A stretch of 64,000 nucleotides of DNA from Populus alba. Its lineage: Eukaryota; Streptophyta; Magnoliopsida; Malpighiales; Salicaceae. The stretch lies in the NCBI RefSeq assembly GCF_005239225.2, contig NC_133288.1:8451035-8515034 (forward strand), given 5' to 3'. Numbering within the stretch: the stretch's first letter is position 1; each line of letters begins with the position of its first letter. The notes below the pieces were generated by a model, which saw only the letters and a list, made by a program, of their open reading frames with translations, was not told the origin of the DNA and did not search any database. The position numbers were made by a program, and so were the translations under genes. Positions 36,990-48,500 of the stretch are shown piece by piece.

Positions 36990-39212
36990 TAAGTATTTTA
37001 TCTACATTGTTCTAAATTTTGCACTTATTTTATCTAATATATTTGTTAGTTGTTCTTTTATTTGTATGCTTATTAATTTTGAAAATATTTTGATTATACT
37101 AAAATAATTATTTTGTTCCCAATAGTTTTAAGGCTAAAACTATTTTAATTATTTAGTTTAATTCCTTTTATATTTTCATACCTTAATTTTTGTTAATTGA
37201 ATTATTTATATAACACTTGTTTTTACATAATATTGTACAAAACAAACAAATTATTTTTGGTTACCATGTAGAAAAACATGGGTTCTACTCGAGAGAATGT
37301 TATTTGGGCAAGCACTACTTTGATATAAAGGATTCTTTCATCGCTTTTTTATAGTGCATGGTGAGAAACTTAAGAAGTTCATTAGCGTGAACTTTAAAAT
37401 ATAACAACAAAAGATATTTTTTTATATTATCACCTTGGACCTGGCAAGATCATTAATAAAAGATGTGCCAAAGTTATTTAACAAAGAGTTTGATCTCATT
37501 ATTATGGTAGTTGTTAACATGTGGAAGCCAACAATTTATGTTCAAAAATTATATCTTGAATGGTTCGGACAAAATACTTTGTAATATATATAGTTCCATC
37601 AATAATGCTAAGGTGTTATGGGAATGATTACATTAGAAATAAAAAGCTAAGGATGTCAACATGAAAAAGTTTATAGCAAAAACATCTTCTCGATTTCAAG
37701 ATGGTTGATTTAAAGATTTTGATAAGTTAAGTCCAAGAGTTTTAACTCATACTATATAATATGTATATTGAGGGGATTGTTTCGAGTGAATCCTTTCAAA
37801 GTAGATATTATTATCAAGAAATTTTCACTACAAATTTTTTCAAGAACTACCTTATTCATTAGTGAAAGGTGATTAAAGTTGAAGATCTCATTTTGAGGTA
37901 GAAAAAAAAAATAAGTTGCCTTGAGAATAGTGCAAGCTTTTCCTTAATGGCATATAGTGTAAATATAATTGAACAGAGGAGAAGTTTCATGATAAAAGAT
38001 GACTTTCATAATGAGATTGTTTATTAAGTTGACCTCGAATACGACTTTCAAAAAGTTTCTCACCTTTAATGGTGTGATTTATATTATTGATATTAAAAAG
38101 AATTTAGTATCTAACTCATTATTGAGCAATGATGGATTTGAAATGATATTTATGAAACTGAGAATTGTTTAAGAACAAAATGAACATAATTATGAGAACT
38201 AAAAAAAAAATCTAAAAGAACTATGTGAGTATTATCATCTTGGTTTATATAAAAAATTATATAATTCAAGATATAATATGATAAATTCAATTGTACTTTT
38301 CTAGAAAATATTTAAAACCAAAAGCTGCGTCTCATCGTAATACAATAATCTACCAATTCATTTTCTCTTTACAAATCCTCCCTTCTTTGCATATTGGTTA
38401 GATAATTTTTATTTATGTGAGGGATTCTTAAGAAAATTGGTTTTAACATGGTTAATAGGTATATTTGAAATTGAAATAAAAATGAGGTTCACTCACATTT
38501 GGGAATCAATCATGGATGAATAAGAAATTGATATAAAAAACCCTTGATTAACATAAATTCTCAAACCCAAAAGCCTTAATCCCATATTAAAATATTATAA
38601 GTTTAGTAGCTTATATAAACATTAAACCCATGGAACATCAAAGTTTTTAGAATGAAGATGACCTAGACAATGTGAGCTTTGTATTAAAAACATACGTGCA
38701 CATTTAACTTAGATCAAACTTGTGTTTGAGTTAATTATAAAATAATTTTTTAATATAAATTTTTTTTTTAAACCCATAATCATTTATTCGTCTAGATTCA
38801 TTAAATCTATTGGCTTAATACATTTAAATTATATTTTTTGCCAGTTTATTTTCTTATATAGATTGTTTTGATTTTAATTTTTAAAATGTTTGGAATAAGT
38901 GTAAAAAACATCAAGTTCAAAAACAAAATTAGTCAGTTTGTTTTAAATAATATCAGGTTTTAATGATTTTAAATGGAAGTAATTAATTATATTAATCATG
39001 AAAACAATGTTTTTCTCCCATATCTTTTATAAATAGGGATGAGGGATTGTTGAGAGACATAAGAAATACAAAAAAACTTCTATTGTCTTTCATTAATCAT
39101 CTGAAATCTTGAAAATAAATAGTTTATTATAAATTGTATACATATTTTATATGATATATTTGTTAGTATTTTTATTTATATGTTTATTAGTTTTGCAAAA
39201 ATCTTGATTAAT
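36990..39212 (+). mobile_element. Decayed Ty1/copia retrotransposon remnant
   Basis: Two diverged direct repeats of about 73 nt at 37023-37096 and 39141-39212 (TATTTGTTAGT, then TTTATTTGTATG or TTTATTTATATG, then TTATTAGTTTTG-like) look like LTR remnants. Between them is a ruined plus-strand copia gag/protease region. The segment at about 37770-37830 (SSESFQ, a one-base frameshift, then VDIIIKKF) resembles the copia gag domain. A 43-codon stretch from 38041 (TFNGVIYIIDIKKNLVSNSL) matches the region before the copia integrase. Frames are broken by stops and shifts and much of pol is missing, so it cannot be autonomous. Confidence 0.6.
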
Positions 39213-42200
39213 TGCAGTAAACAATTTATGTATTTATTTATTTTCCAATGCACACATAACTTTAAGAATTGTAAACCCAAGCTTTTATATAAAGAATATT
39301 ATAGGAAAGAATTACTTTTACGTGTGAATGGATGACTAAAATGTGATAATATATGATGAGAATTAAAATTAAATCGAGAAGGAGGGAGCAGTAAGATATG
39401 ATGAAAATCTGGTGAAGAGTGCTTTTCTCTGAGTGGATACCGACCTAAGTGAAGGTCTAATGAAAGAGGGACAAGTGGCAGAGATTAAGTGCCTGTGCTG
39501 TCAGATGGGACCTGGAGGGTGACAGAGGTAGCACGGTGCTCAAAACAACTAAAACAGCCACTCACCTAGCTACCCGCGTTTTTAACTCGGTTCACCAAAC
39601 CAGAGCAGCCTCCACTAGAGAATGTTTTCTTTCTTTTTTTGGCTTTTGTGTCAAAGACACTGTTGCGGTTTTGTTATGTATGAGATACGTTTAAAAACAA
39701 TAACTAATTAATGATTTGGGTTATAAATTTATAATCATGACCGTTTAAGTAAGCAAGTTTTATTTTAATTGAATGACAAAAAAAGACAAGTATAATAGAC
39801 GGACAAGAATTAACAAAAAAATATATATATTTCAATAACATGGGGAAAAAAAATATTTTTCTTAGAACTACAGGTAATGTTATTCAATTTTCAACCAATT
39901 AAATATGAAATGATGAAATTAGATAAAAATAAAAAAGTAAAAAATCCAACATGAATCAATATGAGTTTAGCATGATAGAGATGTAACCTGGTCAATAAGA
40001 GGCGGGTCAATCAGGAATAACCGGGCAAACCCGTGTTATAGGTTATAATAACTGAGATAACCTAATAAAAAAGAAATCGAAGAAAACCACAAAGTTGATT
40101 TTCTTAAGAAAAAAAAAATCTAATGTTAAACTATGAAATCATAAAAGAAAATAAGCAAAAAAAATATCAAGCCCCGTTAACTTTTCAAACTCGTGACCCG
40201 AGTTATTAAATCGAGAAACAATGTACATAGAAAAACCGCAAATACTAATCCCTAAGAAATCAAACATTGAAGAATGAAATAATTAAAAAAAATCAATTAC
40301 ACAAAAGAATCCAAAATAAAAATAGAAATTAAAAGAATGGGGATGAAAATTGAAATAAAAAATAAATTAGAGGGCAGTTATAAATTCTTGATTGGAGGGT
40401 TAAATTGAAAAGAAAAATAACTTCAACAAAAGTACAAAAAAATCAAAAGAATAAGGACCAAATTAGAAAAAATATAACATATTATAATTTAAAATTAAAG
40501 AATAAAATTAAAAATCAATAAAATTCTTACAAGAGGGCTAATAAGAAAAACAATGCATGGCAAGTTAAGATTGATAGATAAAATTAAAAACAAATAAATT
40601 TTTTATAAAAAGATCAAATATAAAAATTAAAACAATAAGATTGAAGAAAGACTAACTAGCAACAAATCACCCCACCATCTTTGATATGCGCCCCACCATC
40701 AGGGAAATGATGCGGTAACACTTCCAACAAAACAATGAAAGGTATTTTCTACCATTAGAAGGCGTAGCACGTGTTGTCCACATGTTAACACGTGAATAAT
40801 ATGTATCAATAACTTTTTTTATTTAATTAATAATTAGTCTATATAAAAAGATTGAATTGCCTTTCATAAAATTAATAATAACAAAAAAATAGAGTGAAAA
40901 GATCAAAAGGTTCCTGGCTGCGTTGTTTAATTTTTTTATTCTAAATACAAATGTTTTGTTTTACTATATTTTAAAAAATAAAAAGATAAAAGTAGATAGT
41001 TTTAAAAATTTTGACTTAAATAATAATTATATCATTTTATTATGCTAAATCAGTTTGAAAAAATTATTTATACTAATGATGAATTCTCGAATGACTTGGA
41101 TTTTTTTTTATCAATACCATATAAAAATATCAAAACACCCCATCATTAAAACCATTGATTTTCTTTTTTTGAAAGACAAAAACATAATTAGATTGAACGG
41201 TGAATTACGTGTACAGTGAAAATTCCTTTAGTTTTAGCTTTTGTTCTTGTACGTTTTGCTTTAGACATTCACATCAGATTTTGGCATTCATTGCTGCAAA
41301 GTGAAAAGGCTACAAAAAAAAAAAACACCCTTTACCAGACCTTTTTTTTTTTTTGGAAAACCTAAAATAAACCTAATTCCCAATTTGATCCAAAAATTAT
41401 TATTTCATACACCTTTCAATTTGGGACTTTTTTTTTTCACTTCCTAAAATTTTCCTGGAGTGTAAGATATTAGCAAAGATAACCTTGTGTGCTAAGAAAA
41501 TATAGCGGATTCTATAAAGAGAGAGGTTTATCCAAAAAAAAAAAAACCACCCAAGCATAACTTTTATTAATATAGTTCGGTTCGGTTCAGTTTTTTAGAA
41601 AAAAATCGGTTCAAACCGGGTTGGCCCGGGTTTTTCCGTTTTAGCTCGTTTTTTGGTTTTGGCTCGGTTTTTTTTTTTCCGATTTGGCTCATTTTTTTTC
41701 TGGGTTTTTTTGGTTTTTTTCGATTTGGGTTCGATTTGGTTTTTTCAGTTTCAGGCTTATAAAGTCGAAATGGAATTGAACCGGTTGGTTTTTTCAAAAT
41801 TCTAATAGGTTTAATCGGGTTTTTTCACGGTTTGGTTTTTTCTGTTATTTTTTTTTCCGGTTTAATCAGTTTTTTAATATTTTTACTCATCTATAATAAA
41901 ATGAAAAAAAATACCATTAATAAGTTGGATTTCCAAATAACCATGGTGATATTAATATAGTCGTTTTTTTTTTATGATAAGATTTTTTTTATATAATTTT
42001 ATCCGCCTCCCCTAGCTTTTGAACCTTGGATCAAATGCATTGCTCTAACCATAAATTCAGTAATTCACCATGGAAGTGCTTAAAAAAGCTTTGAGAAATT
42101 GCAACTTTGACTTGTCAAAAATCAAACCATATGATCTCCACCTCCCAAATACACATCATGCTTAGAGCAATTTACTAATTATCTCCAAAATATTTATTAA

Positions 42201-42441
42201 ATCAATCAGCCGTAATTATCGCTAATAGATACACCTTCCTAGCTTTGTCCTTGGCACACGCCAAAAAAGAAAAAAAGAATCCAACACAACACAATAGCCT
42301 CAAAGACCAACAGCGTTTGCACTTTCTCCCACACTGTCTTTTCACTGTTCATTCTCTGTCTCTTTCCTTCTCTTTTTCCCACATCATCCCCCTCTTCTCT
42401 TACGTTTGTAGAAAGTAAGAAATCAAGAAAGCTAGTGTTTT
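39213..42441. other. Repeat-rich intergenic, upstream of WOX13
   Basis: It includes a degenerate tract with GGGCAAACCCGTG and CTCGTGACCCGAGTTA phrases (39990-40215), common in decayed plant transposons. An A-rich tract with GGACCAAATTAGAAAA-like words follows at 40340-40640. No gene seen. The last 150 bases (42290-42420) are CT-rich, consistent with a TATA-less plant promoter and leader for WOX13. Confidence 0.4.
41570..41880 (+). repeat. Degenerate GGTTTTTT/TTCGGTTC low-complexity repeat
   Basis: Irregular iterations of TTCGGTTCGGTTC, CGGTTTTTT, GATTTGG and GGTTTTTTC over about 300 bp. The open frame this creates on the minus strand (Lys/Pro/Asn-rich, 41567-41797) is a composition artefact. 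Such tracts often mark old plant transposon ends, but no element boundary was found. Confidence 0.6.
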
Positions 42442-42459
42442 ATGACTGCCAAAGTATAG
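42442..42459 (+). promoter_or_regulatory. Short upstream ORF before the WOX13 start
   Basis: ATG ACT GCC AAA GTA TAG: five codons and a stop, ending 8 bases before the main ATG at 42468 and in a different frame from it. If the leader begins upstream of 42442, as the CT-rich promoter suggests, ribosomes would meet this uORF first. Whether it lowers translation is inference. Confidence 0.55.
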
Positions 42460-42467
42460 CAGGCAGG

Positions 42468-44828
42468 ATGGACTGGGACAACAATCAAGAAAATCACCAG
42501 GACAGTCATCAAAATCAAAGAGAGTGTAGAAATGGGATTAACGGGACTAATGTGAATGTGAATGGTAATGGTGGAACTAATATGTTGTATGTGAAAGTTA
42601 TGACAGATGAACAACTGGAAACTTTAAGGAAGCAAATTGCTGTTTATGCTGCTATTTGTGAACAGCTTGTTGAGATGCATAAAACCCTCTCTGCCCAGCA
42701 AGATCTTGCAGGTTTTTCATTTTTGGCTCTCTCTCTTTGTTCTTCTTATGGGATTTTTTTATCTTTCTTTCTGTGGTGTTGTATATGGTTAGATTTTGAT
42801 AGCAATGACATAAAAGTGACAACTTTTTTACTGGGTAAAGGGGCTTCTTTAGCAGTACTACTGTTGTCAGTTTGTGCACTATTAGTAGTATTGGTTTTAG
42901 GGTTTTTAGTTCATGTTTGTGTCTGTTCTTTTTTAAGTAAAAAATTGTAAATTTTTGTGCTTGTGTGCAATTGGGGTTCTTTTTCGAGGATACTCACTGA
43001 ATCTTTCTCTCTAATTACTGGTTTGGTAGCGAAGGATCTACCTTGATAAGTTAGTTTACTCAAATTATTGGATCAATTTGATTACCTTTTCTTATTCTTG
43101 GATGAACAAAAAGGTTATAGCTTTGATGTCACTGCTGATTCTGAATTTGGCATTATATCTATGTGAGAACATGAATGCCCCAGTGTTGTTCTTCATCTTG
43201 ATGGAATATGTTGATTAAATTCAAGTGTTATTTCACCAAAACACAATGGTACTGCATGTTTTTTGTTGAATATTAACACGATTGCAAATTTTGCTTGTCT
43301 TGCTGAGTTTATCATTTGCTCCTGAAATCTTATTGAGTTGATTATGTTTCTGCTTGGTTTTGAGCTAACGAAAACATGTAAGTTGTTCTTGCGTGTGCTT
43401 TGTTGTGTAAAATTGCCAATACTAACATATTAGCCATTTTATGACTAATTTGGCTTCCCTGCTTATATCTCTTCACACTCATCGATTACGTTAATATCTG
43501 GAGGTGAGAATGAGATATGACTATGTTTTGACTTGTGCTCAAATATTGCCTTTGCCTGTTCTGTTGCAGGAGGCAGGTTGGGAAATCTATACTGTGACCC
43601 ATTGATGGCATCTGGGGGTCACAAAATTACTGCCAGACAGCGGTGGACTCCAACACCTGTGCAGCTTCAAATTCTTGAGCGGATCTTTGATCAAGGAAAT
43701 GGAACTCCAAGCAAGCAAAAGATTAAGGAGATAACATCTGAACTCAGTCAGCATGGACAAATTTCTGAAACAAATGTCTATAATTGGTTCCAAAATAGGC
43801 GTGCTCGATCAAAAAGAAAGCAGTTAGTTGCATCATCCAACAATGCTGAATCAGAAGTGGAGACAGAAGTTGATTCATTAAACGAAAAGAAGAAACCAGA
43901 AATATTTCACGCCCAACAGAACAACCCTCCTAGGGCCGAAGATCTGTGCTTCCAAAGCCCTGAGATAAGCTCTGAACTTCATTTCTTGGGTATGCTACTA
44001 AATCCAAGCATGTAGATTGCTTTAATGTTCATTTTCTTTTTGGTGACTGTATACCTGGAAACCAAACAAACATTTTAACATTATGTTACAACTATACAAT
44101 GTATACTGTTATTGAAGCTGGTCGAACAATCAACAAAGTTGGTAACTAATAAAATGTTAGGCTGGAGCCTGCCATATCAAATCAAAGCTTACTGATAGCT
44201 GCCACCTGATCCAATTTTGAGGTGTCATTGTGATGCATTTCATTTTCAGTAATAATCCATGATAATCCTTTGACCATATTGATATTTCAATTTCCCCTGT
44301 CAGTTGGGTAGGCTTGGTGACCTTTCAGAATGCTCTATGTAGAATACACTTTCTGATGAAACCATAGCTTATGTTTCCTCCAGCACAGCCTTAGTCCTTA
44401 ATTCTGGCCGAGCCTTTTCTTATTCTTTATAACCAAACCAGTCCTTGTGCAGTATGATGCATCTTCCTTATGAGTATGATAAGGCTCATTGATTGAGTTG
44501 TTATTTTATTATTGTGATATGATTTAGATTGGTTAAATGCATTGTTATATTATTATTGGTAGTATTTTGGTTCTTCATTCATTTGTAAAGGGAGATTCTT
44601 CTCGTGTAGGGGTGTTATGTTCTTCGCATGATTTTCATCCATCAAGCCTGCTATTAATGTAAAACCTTTGCTTTCTAGCACTACAGTTCCTATGGGATTT
44701 GAGTACCATAACTCTTATTGCTTACGTAATTAATGAATGCAGGGGATGACCACCTGACAGGAAAGATGGGAGTGCCAGGGAACTATAATCTTTACGATCA
44801 AGCAGAGGACTATGGCATGGCGGGCTGA
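42468..44828 (+). CDS. WOX13: WOX13-like homeobox transcription factor
   Basis: Exons 42468-42711, 43570-43989 and 44743-44828 join in frame to 249 codons and TGA. The N-terminal [25 protein letters not shown] block is typical of the ancient WOX13 clade. A WUSCHEL-type homeodomain spans about residues 99-166, with [17 protein letters not shown] as helix 1 and [17 protein letters not shown] as the recognition helix. The C-terminus is acidic and ends [10 protein letters not shown]; the TLxLFP WUS box of the modern clade is absent, as expected. WOX13-clade proteins are nuclear regulators; in Arabidopsis they are linked to replum/fruit development, floral transition, callus formation and organ reconnection. 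Reading on past 43989 would give a stop a few codons later, but the third exon restores the conserved tail, so splicing is preferred. The gene is convergent with MLH3. Confidence 0.94.
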
Positions 44829-45579
44829 CACTCATTTTGTCTCCAGATACTAATTTGTTTGACCAAGTTAGATCTTGACTAGAATCCATGGCTTTCCAAG
44901 TGTGAGGTTGTTGGCGTGATAGCAATGAGAACGTGACCTTCGCTCTAATTATGGGGTTATTCTTCACCCATAAAAGATGCCTTATATGGTGCCTGTCAGT
45001 TGGAAGATGGATGAACCTGTACTGTCTCGCAATTTCTATTTGGTTTGTGTTCAATAGATTTACCTGCAGGATCTTTTGTATGTGTTCATAGAGTATACAA
45101 ATTTGCGGAGTAAAACCGATGGTATGTTAAGGGTGTGGAGCTTTTGCTGGACATGAACTCGTGAAGCTGTCTTTTTTCTGAATTCATGAAAGTAAAATTG
45201 TCTTTCACTTTTGATACCCAAGCATAACCATCTGTATGTTTACTGTTGAACTTAAGTGGTTTTCTGTCGCAATGAGTAAATACAATCTTAGGCAGGCAGA
45301 AATTCTTGCCATAATGCATATCCATATTAGTCTTAACCAAAATAAAATGAGAAGCCAACAAACTTATGATTCACCGTGTGGAAATAACGGGTGTCTTTGC
45401 AAGAGCAACCTATGAGCAGATATTATCATTCTTATGTACATTGATGGGAAGCGCTGCTATGCTTGGAGTGAGCTATACTGTAGATAACAAGAATGACTTT
45501 TCGTTAAATGGGGCAATTACAGTAGTGTTGAAATGCAACCAAGAGTCTGCGAAAGCCGTTATTGTTTTCTTATCGATCA
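44829..45579. other. Convergent intergenic region (WOX13 and MLH3 3' ends)
   Basis: It should hold both 3' UTRs. Frames on either strand (for example 44722-45054 and 45086-45361, minus) show no family resemblance. No repeat or RNA gene was recognised. Confidence 0.45.
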
Positions 45580-48500
45580 CTAGCCTCTAGCTGCACTTAA
45601 ACGCTGTGCTGCACGTTCAAGGCTGAGTTCCTGTCGGCGTAATCCATGCCATAAGTCATTTGAACCATCATTTAGCAATCCAAGTTTTGCTATCTGCTTT
45701 TGCAACGCCTCCAGGTTGACAACAGGAATAGTTGTTGGTCGCCCGTGGGCACACTGCATTGAAAAGCTCAGTCTCATTCAACATATCCTCTCACACAAAC
45801 TACACACACCACGGCACATGCACGCACACAATCATTTCACCGACATGTCATTAGAAAACAAATTTAGCCATTACTTACTTGAAAACAAAGTGTGGTCTGC
45901 TTTAGCTCTTCGACAATAAGTGAACATTCTGATGGTAGCAACGAATCTCCGAACATGATTGCGCCTTTATAATGTAATAAGAAAAAATAAATTCCTAAAC
46001 AGACAAGTTCTCATGTCCAAGCAGAATCTAGTGATTAAAGATCTAAAAGAGTCAGAAAAGAAGAGAAAAGGGCATTTCCAGTGAGATAAGCACTTGCCTC
46101 TGCATGCTTTATAATTGAGCACACGAAGAACTGATGGCGGCAAAGTTGAAGAGCCATCTGTATCAGAAAGCTGCAGATTGCAATACAAACAAGAGGAGTT
46201 ACTAATTATAACTTGCAGTATTGAAAGGAGAGATGAAGAGAATGGAGGGGCAGTCATATGATCACTGAGTGTCAATATCACCTGCTGCAGAAATTCCAAG
46301 AGATCTCCATCAGACAAATTGACCCCTAAAATGCATGGTACCTGCATGGAATTCAAATGAAATAATTGTAACAGTTCTAAAATGACCAAAATGTGATGAG
46401 GATTGAATCTTAAACATGCACGTGAATTTACAACAGATTATGAGATATGCTTATTCCACACAACAACAAAGGCTTAATCCCAAACTAGATGGGGTTATGA
46501 GAATTTTTTTAACAGTAGAAAAATGAGAGTCAATGATCTTAAGCTAAAGTGGCAGTGCTTTACTGCAAGAAGTGTAATCACAGTTGGCTGCTGGTGGAGA
46601 ATATTCAAATTCCTGTAAAAACAGATGCGTCCCGAGATAAGGTGAGAATAACAAAGATCGTAGCGTTAAGATAATAAATGAATCCTATACAGGAAGTATA
46701 AAGGTTTGCAGAAGAAAGATACAGAAATTACTTCTTGAAGGTCCCTGAACCTTGAATATTGCAGATCCATCCCCATTCTCTTACTTGTTCAGCATAATTG
46801 TGAAGTAGCTGATACCCTATTTCAGGAAGTATCTGTCAAAATAGAATTCAAAGTTGGCTCAAAGTTTGTGTAAAATCACTCAACAACGCCATAGACCCAA
46901 AACAGAGCCTCTAATGAAGAATAAGTATACCAGCTCTTGCTCAGCATCAAGATAGGTAACTGTCTTCTCTTCTCCAGATAATACCTAGTCATTCAACTAG
47001 TCCTTTAGTTGTCTTTATGTATCAGAGATAAAATGCAAACTGCAAAAACATTTTTACCTTTTGACGAAGTTCTTCCAGTCGAATCCTTTCATCTGCTGCA
47101 TGCTGTAAAAAAGGGCCACTACCAGTCATGAATACCACAAAATAGTTGTTAAAGCTTCATGCATTTCTATGTGTACATCCACGTGTAGAAAGTGTGTAAA
47201 TCACTAAATCCATATTCATATGCACATCAATAATATACTTGTGTGCTTGTTTACAAGCGTATACTTTGAAGAAATCATAACCTTTCCTCTATCCCCTCCA
47301 AGGAGGTTCATATCAAATCCATACCAATTTTTTTAGCAACATTATATTTAAACCATACATAATATTACACAGCATAAAACACATCAACTAAGTATGGAAA
47401 GAAATGCATGCCAAATAGAAACTAATTTTGAAGAGATAAAAGATGCAGTAAATGGACCTGGTCTATAACAGCAAGTGTCCCACCAGCTACAATTGGGATG
47501 AATTTCTTGTCTACCTGATTAAGGACTCTGGCATCCTGAAGGCAATTCTTATGAATAGATTCTGGAACTAATAAATTTCCAGCAAGATGCAAGAACCCCG
47601 AAGAGATGTCAAGTATATTTCGCTGACTGCCAACATTGGATGACGTGTTGTGATTCTGTAAACAAAAGAAAATAAAAGCAAAAATAAAATCATTGATCAG
47701 AAATGAAGTTATACAATGAAAAGGAACTTATTGCAGTAACAAAAAAAAAAAAAAACTTCAAAAATACTCAACTGCAATTTGTTGGCAGCCATTCCGCCAT
47801 TTGATCCTATAATCCATTGACTCCTGGGTGTCCTTTGGCATAAAGCCTGAACAAGTGAATCAATATGAAACCACAACTGTTTAACCACAAGAAAACACAC
47901 CCACTAAAGGGAGCATTTAAAATCCACCTGCTACTTAAAATAAACTCAATAGCTCAGGTCTAGAAGTACTTCATTCATAAATGATTGCTTTCTCAAACAA
48001 AATATAATTTAACTCTATAATCATCAATGCTATCCTCAGTCTAGAAGTGAAACACCACAACTATTGCTCAAAAAAATGGAGATACCTTCAGGTGAAGAAT
48101 CATAAGCCTTAGGGTGTTGGAAGTGCTCTGGATTTCCTTCTGGAGTCTCCTTGTTCGGCATGGTATCTGGCATGTTCTTTCCATTGGATCTGAAAACCAA
48201 TCCCACAAAGAACTGAGTTACATTTGGGGATGCAAAAAGGCTTAAATAAGGGGAATAAAAGAGGTCATTGTACTTGGTTCTTTGGGTTAAATCCTCCTCC
48301 ACATGACTAGGCTGGAGAGGTAGATGCTCAAAGTCATTAGCTTCTGCGAAGAATACAGGCTCATTAGTTTCTCAGAACCAATTTGCTAAAACATACAGCA
48401 CAAAACCATAAGCAGCACCTGGAGAAGTGAGCCAATCATGGAACAACTGTGTGTATGGTTCTTCTTCTTTCCTCATTGAGTGGTTGTTTAAGGAAATAAA

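Noticed and set aside
41567..41797. Lys/Pro-rich 76-codon minus-strand frame
   Set aside because: Product of a degenerate GGTTTTTT/TTCGGTTC repeat, not a gene.
42712..42950. Continuation of the WOX13 first-exon frame as coding
   Set aside because: It is very hydrophobic intron sequence beyond a GT donor; joining to 43570 gives the homeodomain in frame.
48372..48418. C-terminal end of the long minus-strand frame around the MLH3 large exon
   Set aside because: The last residues read through the GTGCTG donor at 48418 into the intron; splicing to 48343 restores the conserved continuation.
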